Source of the DNA: Tabrizicola sp.
Lineage (GTDB): Bacteria > Pseudomonadota > Alphaproteobacteria > Rhodobacterales > Rhodobacteraceae
Assembly (NCBI RefSeq): GCF_016793705.1
Contig: NZ_JAEULO010000042.1
Location: 62,001 to 126,000 of the forward strand
DNA length: 64,000 bases
Reading direction: 5' to 3'
A model generated the notes under the pieces. It saw only the letters and a program-made list of their open reading frames with translations, had not been told where the DNA came from and did no database searches. The translations under genes and the position numbers were made by a program. Shown here one piece after another: positions 58,672 to 64,000 of the stretch. Position 1 is the stretch's first letter, and each line of letters begins with the position of its first letter.

Positions 58672-59694
58672 ATGGAATTCCTCTTCCTGACATTTCTGGC
58701 CAAGCCCTTGTGGCTGTGGCTTCTGTTCCTGACCATCGTCGTCGCGCTGATGGTCTTCGACCTGGGCGTGCTGCACAAGGACGACCACGAGCTTGGCGTC
58801 CGCGAAAGCCTGAAGCTCTCCGCCTTCTACATCGGTATCGCCGTGGCCTTCGGCGGCTACATCTGGTGGGCCTGGTCGAACGGCACTCTGGTCACAAGCG
58901 ACGGCACCAACCCGGTCGCCAGCTATTTCCAGGGCTACATCATCGAGAAGGTGCTCTCGATCGACAACGTCTTCGTCATCTCGCTGATCTTCGGCTACTT
59001 CGCCATTCCGCGGAAATACCAGTACCGGGCGCTGGTCTGGGGCATCATCGGCGTGATCATCCTGCGAGGGCTGATGATCGCCATCGGGGCCGAGCTGATC
59101 GCCGCCTACGACTGGGTGACGCTGGTCTTCGCGGCCTTCCTGGCCTTCACCGGCCTGAAGATGCTGGTCGTGCCGGACAGCGACCCCGACCTGTCGCAGA
59201 ACCCGGTGGTACGCTTCATCTCGACCCATATGAACGTCACCAAGGGCCTGCACGGGCAGAAGTTCTTCGTCCGCCAGCCCAGCCCCGCCACCGGCAAGCT
59301 GATGCTCTATGCCACGCCTCTGTTCGTCGCGCTGATCGTGATCAACTTCGCCGACCTGGTCTTCGCGGTGGATTCGGTGCCTGCCATCTTTCTGATCACC
59401 ACCGACACCTTCATCGTCTACACCGCGAACATCATGGCGATCCTCGGCCTCCGCGCGCTCTACTTCGCGCTGGCCGCGCTGGTGCATCGCTTCCACTACC
59501 TGAAATACGCGCTGGCCGTGGTGCTGATCTTCATCGGCATGAAAGGCTTCTACAGCTACTTCTTCGGCAAGTTCGACCCCTACCTGTCGCTGGCGATCAC
59601 CATCGGCATCATCGTGGCGGGCATCGTCTATTCGCTGTGGAAGACGCGCGGCGATGACGACGGGCACGGCACGGCGGTCAAGGCGGCGGAGTAG
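58672..59694 (+). CDS. TerC/Alx-family membrane protein
   Basis: A 340-residue protein with about nine membrane helices. Acidic residues in helices, LMVFDLGVLHK and LSIDNVFVISLIFGYF, and FADLVFAVDSVPAIFLIT are TerC hallmarks. The family is linked to tellurite resistance and manganese export. Its C-terminus is charged (RGDDDGHG). The last 17 bp overlap the convergent sulfatase gene. The 295-bp upstream gap holds a GC-rich hairpin near 58517-58551 but no recognised riboswitch. Confidence 0.93.
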   Translation: MEFLFLTFLAKPLWLWLLFLTIVVALMVFDLGVLHKDDHELGVRESLKLSAFYIGIAVAFGGYIWWAWSNGTLVTSDGTNPVASYFQGYIIEKVLSIDNVFVISLIFGYFAIPRKYQYRALVWGIIGVIILRGLMIAIGAELIAAYDWVTLVFAAFLAFTGLKMLVVPDSDPDLSQNPVVRFISTHMNVTKGLHGQKFFVRQPSPATGKLMLYATPLFVALIVINFADLVFAVDSVPAIFLITTDTFIVYTANIMAILGLRALYFALAALVHRFHYLKYALAVVLIFIGMKGFYSYFFGKFDPYLSLAITIGIIVAGIVYSLWKTRGDDDGHGTAVKAAE

Positions 59695-61999
59695 TCCCCT
59701 GCCTGATCTGGCTTGAGACATCGTGGTCGCCGGGCACCCCGGCGATCCGCAGCATCGAAAGCCCCAGCGTCACGTCCACCAGCCCGTCCGGGCGGCGCGA
59801 GACCTGGGGCGGCTTCGGCCAGGCGGTCAGGTCATAGACCTGCTCCGCCTGCCACTGGCTGACATGCGTCACCCCTCCGTAGGCGAGCACAAAGACCACC
59901 GCCCCCGGCCCCGGATCGACATGGGTGATCCCGGTCCCGGCATGGACCGTGTCGTTCCCCCCCCCCAGCCGCACCCGGTTCCGCCCCGGCCCGGTATGCA
60001 CCACCGAGGACCCGTCGCCATCATGGATCTCGTCGTTGCCATGCCCGCCGAAGATCCTGTTCCGCGCCGCCGTGCCGATGATCGTGTCGTCGCCCGTGCC
60101 GCCATCCAGCACGTCGCGCCCGCCGCCACCGACCAACCGGTCGTTCCCCGCGCCGCCGTAGAAATAATGCCGCGAGCTTTCGTTGACCGAGATCGCCCGC
60201 AGCACATCGTCGCCCTCGCCGCCGTAGAAGGTCGCGCCGCCGTATTTCGGCCCGATCATCACGTCATTCCCGCGCGAGCCGCGGACGCTGACCATCACCC
60301 GTTCCGTCGTCTCGAAATGGATCGGGCTGTCGGGATGGGCGACGATCCGCAACATGCGCGAGGTCTTCTTCGCCGCCTCGGCATCCTCGTGCCGAGCCAG
60401 CACCGTGGCGATGCGGATATTCTCCACGTTCATCGGGCAATGCAGCACATAGCCATCCGGCCCGCCCAGATACCACAGCGTATCGTTGCCGCCGTCCTTC
60501 GTCTCCCTGATCTTCTCGGCCTCCGCCCCGTAGGCCCAGTAATTGTCGTTGCCCCGCCGTCCTTCCAGCACGACCGAGCCATCCACCGCCATCATCGCAT
60601 TCACGCCATCCGCCGGGTTCTCGAACCCACGCAGGTCAAGCCCAAGGTCCAGCGCGCCCCTCACCAACTCGCCCCGCAGCACATCCATCGGCGCGGTGGC
60701 GATCAGGTTCTCCGTCTCGCCGGGGTCGGCGACCACGTCATAGACATGCTCCTCGCCGTTCGGATAGCGGAAATAGCGGAACTGGCGGTAGCCCTCGATC
60801 GACGGGCGCACCGACAGCGTCCCGAAGACCGAGGTGATCGGCGATTTCGTGTCATCGAACGCCCCGAAACTCGGGTCGATCAGCGGCAAGAGGCTCTGCC
60901 CCGACGTCCAGTCCGGGCGCGGCGGCAACCCGGCCAGCTGCATCACCGTCTTCGGGAAGTTGTGCAAGCTGACCGGCAGGTCCACCACCCGGCCTTCCGT
61001 CATCCGGGGCGACCAGATCGCCAGCGGCACATGCGCCGCCGAATCCCACTGGCTCATCTTGTGGAAGCTGTCGTGGTTCCCAAGGTTGAAGCCGTTGTCC
61101 GACAGGAAGATCACTGTCGTCTTCGCGCCCAAAGGCGAAGCCTCCAGCGCGTCCAGGAACCGCCCGATCTCGTGGTCTACATGGCTGATCGCGGCGAAAT
61201 AGGAGCGGACCACCTGCCGCCAGCCGTCATCGCCGCCCTTCTCCGGCGTCCAGTTGCCATTGGCGATATAGGCCGCTTCATAGATCGCGAACCCCGGCGG
61301 CGGGCCGTAATAATCCTCCGGCGCGGCGATGTCGGGCCAGCGGATGTCGGCGGGGTCATAGAGCTGATAGAACCGGTCCGGGCATTCCAGGTTGTAATGC
61401 GGATGCTTGAACCCCAGCTGGATCAGGTGCCGCCGCTTCGGGTCGGCCCGGCTCAGGAAGTCGATCGCGTTCTGCGCGACCGTGAAATCGTAGAACAGCG
61501 CGTCCTGTGACCCGTCGTCGTCGGGATGGTTGATCCCCGCGATCCCCGGCCCCCGGTCGAGGTAGTGCTTCACCTTCTCCCGACCGCCCGAGTCCTGCGC
61601 GGGCACGTCCTCGTGGAACAGCACCCGGCGATAGCGTTCCGGCATCGGCTTGTAGGTCGCGTCGACCTTGCCCGTGGTGAACGTGTAGAACCCCGCCCGC
61701 CGCAGGTCATAGGCCCAGGCCTTCTCGGGCGGCAGCACCTGACGCCAGAAGCGGTTCAGGTCGACAAGACCCGTGCGGAAGGGTGAGAGCCCCGTCGCCA
61801 GTTCCGCCCGGCAGGGGGCACACAAGGGGATCGTCGCATAGGCGTTGCCGAACCGAACACCCGCGTTCAGCAGCCGGTCGAGGTTCGGCGTCTGGATGCG
61901 GATCCCGAACGTGTCGCGCCAGGTGAAGACGTCGATCATGTCATCCACCCAGATGACACAGATGTTGTCGCCCGCGATGCTCTCCGCGTCGAACGCCAT
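59678..61999 (-). CDS. Sulfatase fused to RTX calcium-binding repeats
   Basis: A 773-residue two-part protein. Residues ~10-480 are a type I sulfatase: the N-terminal CVIWVDDM metal site, the formylglycine motif CAPCR (CxPxR) near residue 60, then KHPHYN and FLSDNGFNLG. Residues ~585-700 carry nonapeptide RTX repeats (YGGEGDDVL, YGGAGNDRL, DGGTGDDTI, GGHGNDEI), which bind calcium and often mark type I secretion. No signal peptide is present, which fits that route. It would remove sulfate from a glycan outside the cell. Formylglycine maturation would have to occur before export. It is 1 bp from the upstream unknown gene and overlaps terC. Confidence 0.9.
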   Translation of the reverse strand: MAFDAESIAGDNICVIWVDDMIDVFTWRDTFGIRIQTPNLDRLLNAGVRFGNAYATIPLCAPCRAELATGLSPFRTGLVDLNRFWRQVLPPEKAWAYDLRRAGFYTFTTGKVDATYKPMPERYRRVLFHEDVPAQDSGGREKVKHYLDRGPGIAGINHPDDDGSQDALFYDFTVAQNAIDFLSRADPKRRHLIQLGFKHPHYNLECPDRFYQLYDPADIRWPDIAAPEDYYGPPPGFAIYEAAYIANGNWTPEKGGDDGWRQVVRSYFAAISHVDHEIGRFLDALEASPLGAKTTVIFLSDNGFNLGNHDSFHKMSQWDSAAHVPLAIWSPRMTEGRVVDLPVSLHNFPKTVMQLAGLPPRPDWTSGQSLLPLIDPSFGAFDDTKSPITSVFGTLSVRPSIEGYRQFRYFRYPNGEEHVYDVVADPGETENLIATAPMDVLRGELVRGALDLGLDLRGFENPADGVNAMMAVDGSVVLEGRRGNDNYWAYGAEAEKIRETKDGGNDTLWYLGGPDGYVLHCPMNVENIRIATVLARHEDAEAAKKTSRMLRIVAHPDSPIHFETTERVMVSVRGSRGNDVMIGPKYGGATFYGGEGDDVLRAISVNESSRHYFYGGAGNDRLVGGGGRDVLDGGTGDDTIIGTAARNRIFGGHGNDEIHDGDGSSVVHTGPGRNRVRLGGGNDTVHAGTGITHVDPGPGAVVFVLAYGGVTHVSQWQAEQVYDLTAWPKPPQVSRRPDGLVDVTLGLSMLRIAGVPGDHDVSSQIRQGTTPPP

Positions 62000-62000
62000 C

Positions 62001-63413
62001 TCAGAGGCCCGTCAGCTTCAGCCGCGCCGGCAGCGCCCAGCGCCGCAGCGCGCCCTCGCCGAAATCGCCCCGCAAGGCCCCCCGGTTCGCCGGATAGGGC
62101 CCCTCGCCCGGTGCCGCCGCATGGGCATAGGTCACGAAGACCTCGCCCTCGGGCCGCTTGGAGCACTTCAGCACCACCACCTTGGCATCACCCGCTTCGA
62201 CCGCAACCCCGCTTATCTTCGCCCCGTTCGTGACCCCCTCCAGCGCGAACCCCGCCAAAGGCCCGGCCCCGAACGGATCGTCCCCGTCGATCACCAGCCC
62301 ATCCTGCGCCTCGCAGATCAGGCGGATGCCGCCCTCTGACCATTCCGCCAGCTGGATCACCGGGCACAGCCATTTGCCCCCGCCCTGCACCGCCAGCAGC
62401 GCCTCGGCCAGCAGCACCGCCTTTTCCGCCCGGCCCTCATCCGTCAGCCGCCCGGCATCGTCGATCCGGAACGCATAGGAGGGCGCGGCAAAGACCAGCC
62501 GGTGATCGCCGTGGTTCCAGGACAGTTCCCACTGCCCCTCCAGCCCCGGCCCCCGCGTCACGCTCTGCGTCCCGCAGTCGAAGGCCGACAGGAACACCGG
62601 CCGCGCCAGCCCCTGTTTCGCCATCCCGCGCGTGATCCGCTCCATCAGCGCGATCATCCCGTCGCGATAGGCCACGGGGTCGCCGGTCAGGTCCTCCAGC
62701 GTATAGTCCAGCACCACCGCCAGCACCTGCGCGCCCACCCCCAGCCGACTGGCCGCCGCTTTCAGATTGGCAAAACCCTGGTCCAGATTGGCGACAGCGG
62801 CTCCGGTCCCCAGCTCATGCGCCGTCGCCGCCATGTCGGTCTCGGCCCGCACGACCATCAACGGCAGCGACTGGAACGCCGCGCGCCGCCGGGCCAGCAG
62901 CTCGTCGGCCATGAGTGCCTCGACCGTCAGCTCACGCAGCGGCTCCAGCGCATCGGTCGCCGCCGCCTCGCCTTCGCCGCCCTGACCCACCGCCCCAATA
63001 TCGTCCGCCGGGGCCAGCACATGCCAGCGGAACCGCGCCGGACCGGGCGAGCCCAGCCCAGCCCGCGCCCCGCCGATTCCGAAGACCGCCAGCAGCGGCC
63101 CCTGTGCCTCGGCGATCACCGCCCCGCCCTCGACATGCCGCCGATAGCTCCGCGCAGAGTCCGCGCCCGGGAGGTTGGCCTGGAAGAACAGCCAGTCCCC
63201 CTCGCGCCGGGGCGCCCAGAGGTCGATGCCCTCCGGCAGGTCGGGCAGCGGCAGCGCATCCACCGCCACGGCCTGCGGCTTCAACTCCAGCCGCGCGGCA
63301 ATATCGGAGATCACCTTGTCCGACAGGCGCAGGACCAGCCCGGTCTCATCATAGCGGATCACGTCGCCATTCTCGGCCCGGATGATCACGCCTTCGGTAG
63401 GAGCTTTCGCCAT
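62001..63413 (-). CDS. Uncharacterised 470-residue protein in a sulfatase/glycosyltransferase operon
   Basis: I do not recognise this family. The protein is soluble and has no signal peptide. Residues ~190-380 have a hydrolase-like rhythm: LPLMVVRAETDMAATAHELG, QVLAVVLDYTLEDLTGDPVAYRDGM, PVFLSAFDCGTQ, then AGRLTDEGRAEKAVLLAEAL, which recalls the last block of SGNH esterases, but the usual His there is Arg. A diverged carbohydrate esterase is one guess. The start overlaps the upstream glycosyltransferase stop (ATGA), and the stop is one base before the sulfatase start, so the three are one message. Confidence 0.7.
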   Translation of the reverse strand: MAKAPTEGVIIRAENGDVIRYDETGLVLRLSDKVISDIAARLELKPQAVAVDALPLPDLPEGIDLWAPRREGDWLFFQANLPGADSARSYRRHVEGGAVIAEAQGPLLAVFGIGGARAGLGSPGPARFRWHVLAPADDIGAVGQGGEGEAAATDALEPLRELTVEALMADELLARRRAAFQSLPLMVVRAETDMAATAHELGTGAAVANLDQGFANLKAAASRLGVGAQVLAVVLDYTLEDLTGDPVAYRDGMIALMERITRGMAKQGLARPVFLSAFDCGTQSVTRGPGLEGQWELSWNHGDHRLVFAAPSYAFRIDDAGRLTDEGRAEKAVLLAEALLAVQGGGKWLCPVIQLAEWSEGGIRLICEAQDGLVIDGDDPFGAGPLAGFALEGVTNGAKISGVAVEAGDAKVVVLKCSKRPEGEVFVTYAHAAAPGEGPYPANRGALRGDFGEGALRRWALPARLKLTGL

Positions 63414-64000
63414 CAGAACAGCACCTTGAAACGTTCGGGCAGCCGGTAGACCCCCTTGGGCCGCGCGCCGCCCGGGGCGAAGTAGACCACCTTCTTCTCC
63501 TTCCAGCCCTCGACCATCTCCTTGCGGAACTCCGGAAAGTCCACCGTCTCCGCCCGCGGCTTTTCCTTCGAGAGACCCTTGTAGGTCTCCCAGGCGGTGT
63601 CCCAGCCGGTCTTCGCCCGCTCGACCTCCTCCAGCGCTCCGCTCTGGATCACCCGCTGCGCCCGGCGGCTGGCAAGCCGTCCTTCGGTCATGTCATGGTC
63701 GATGAAACGCAGGTGGAAGAGGTAGAGATGCGGGTCGAGATGCAGCTTCGGGTGGTTGGCGAAATGCCCGCCCGGGGCGATGTCGATCTTGTCGCAGGTG
63801 ATGCAGGGCTTGGCGTAATTGGCGTTCAACCGGAAGATGCGGCGCACGTCCAGGATGTTGCGCCCCTCGCTGATCGGCTCCGGCTCAAGCCCCGGATTAT
63901 GCACCATCTCGATGGCGAAGGGCGTGATCACCCGCGGCCCGCGCCGGACCTCATAGCGTTCGAGATAGTCCGGCAGGCTGTCCGACACCGCCGGATCGAC
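63413..64000 (-). CDS. Glycosyltransferase family 2-like protein, C-terminal part (cut by window edge)
   Basis: The visible 195 codons are the C-terminal end; the frame continues beyond the right edge, and any start codon within it near 63988 is not the true one. HFANHPKLHLDPHLYLFHLRFID and ARSYRR-like basic stretches resemble the C-terminal region of family 2 glycosyltransferases with a Cys-x2-Cys pair (KPCITCDK). The call rests on resemblance of this tail, so it is moderate. It opens the message that continues into the unknown protein and the sulfatase. Confidence 0.55.
   Translation of the reverse strand, partial: VDPAVSDSLPDYLERYEVRRGPRVITPFAIEMVHNPGLEPEPISEGRNILDVRRIFRLNANYAKPCITCDKIDIAPGGHFANHPKLHLDPHLYLFHLRFIDHDMTEGRLASRRAQRVIQSGALEEVERAKTGWDTAWETYKGLSKEKPRAETVDFPEFRKEMVEGWKEKKVVYFAPGGARPKGVYRLPERFKVLF

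Overview
The window looks like a chromosomal segment of a high-GC alphaproteobacterium of the Rhodobacterales (Rhodobacteraceae/Paracoccaceae). The basis is gene order and family content seen in the sequence: a dnaA-dnaN-recF-(lysE)-gyrB replication cluster next to rpsT, the regB / senC-regA-hvrA redox locus close to ahcY, an H-NS-like HvrA, a kinase-less DivL-type PAS protein heading a tsaE-amgK-murU-addB-addA-trxA operon, and ispE-TPR-etfQO. No rRNA, tRNA, CRISPR array or insertion sequence was recognised.

Layout. 1-7.8 kb: a rhamnose utilisation operon with a divergent DeoR-family regulator cut by the window edge. It holds a bifunctional rhamnulose-phosphate aldolase/lactaldehyde dehydrogenase, an isomerase, a DUF4037 protein, a UROD-fold protein and a GH78-like rhamnosidase. 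The last three genes are joined by 4-base start/stop overlaps. 7.8-15.5 kb (minus strand): gyrB, a LysE exporter, recF, dnaN, dnaA and rpsT. 15.7-19.8 kb: an enoyl-CoA hydratase and mutM on minus, divergent from ubiE-ubiB. 19.8-26.3 kb: a reduced flagellar block (flgD, fliK on minus; flgJ-like, FlgN-like, a flagellin/FliF chimera, fliH, fliN, fliP on plus). 26.5-37 kb: ispE, a TPR lipoprotein-like or exported protein, ETF-ubiquinone oxidoreductase, greA, an uncharacterised membrane protein, a peroxiredoxin, an L,D-transpeptidase, pnp and a parDE islet. 37-47.4 kb (minus): the divL-tsaE-amgK-murU-addB-addA-trxA operon, with overlaps between most genes. 47.5-50.6 kb: regB and the divergent senC-regA-hvrA. 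50.6-53.3 kb: an accessory insert (LysR regulator, a 52-codon ORF, an HD hydrolase and a GT8-like transferase) between hvrA and ahcY. 53.4-59.7 kb: ahcY, DUF2853, an MFS exporter, DUF1761, aroC and terC. 59.7-64 kb (minus): a glycosyltransferase fragment, an unidentified 470-residue protein and a sulfatase fused to RTX repeats.

The most unusual observation is at 23321-24691. The first ~47 codons encode the N-terminus of a flagellin and continue in frame into the middle of FliF, with the first FliF membrane segment missing. This reads as the scar of a deletion between the flagellin gene and fliF, or as an assembly error. Other points worth attention are the rhamnose operon with DUF4037 and UROD-fold genes, a terminator-like hairpin just before greA, the sulfatase-RTX fusion in an operon with an unidentified protein, and two overlapping 26-bp palindromes between ubiB and flgD.

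Long open frames opposite gyrB, dnaN/dnaA, addA, addB, pnp and other genes were judged to be by-products of high GC and were left out. Start codons were chosen from ribosome-binding sites, family N-termini and overlaps, and are uncertain where stated.
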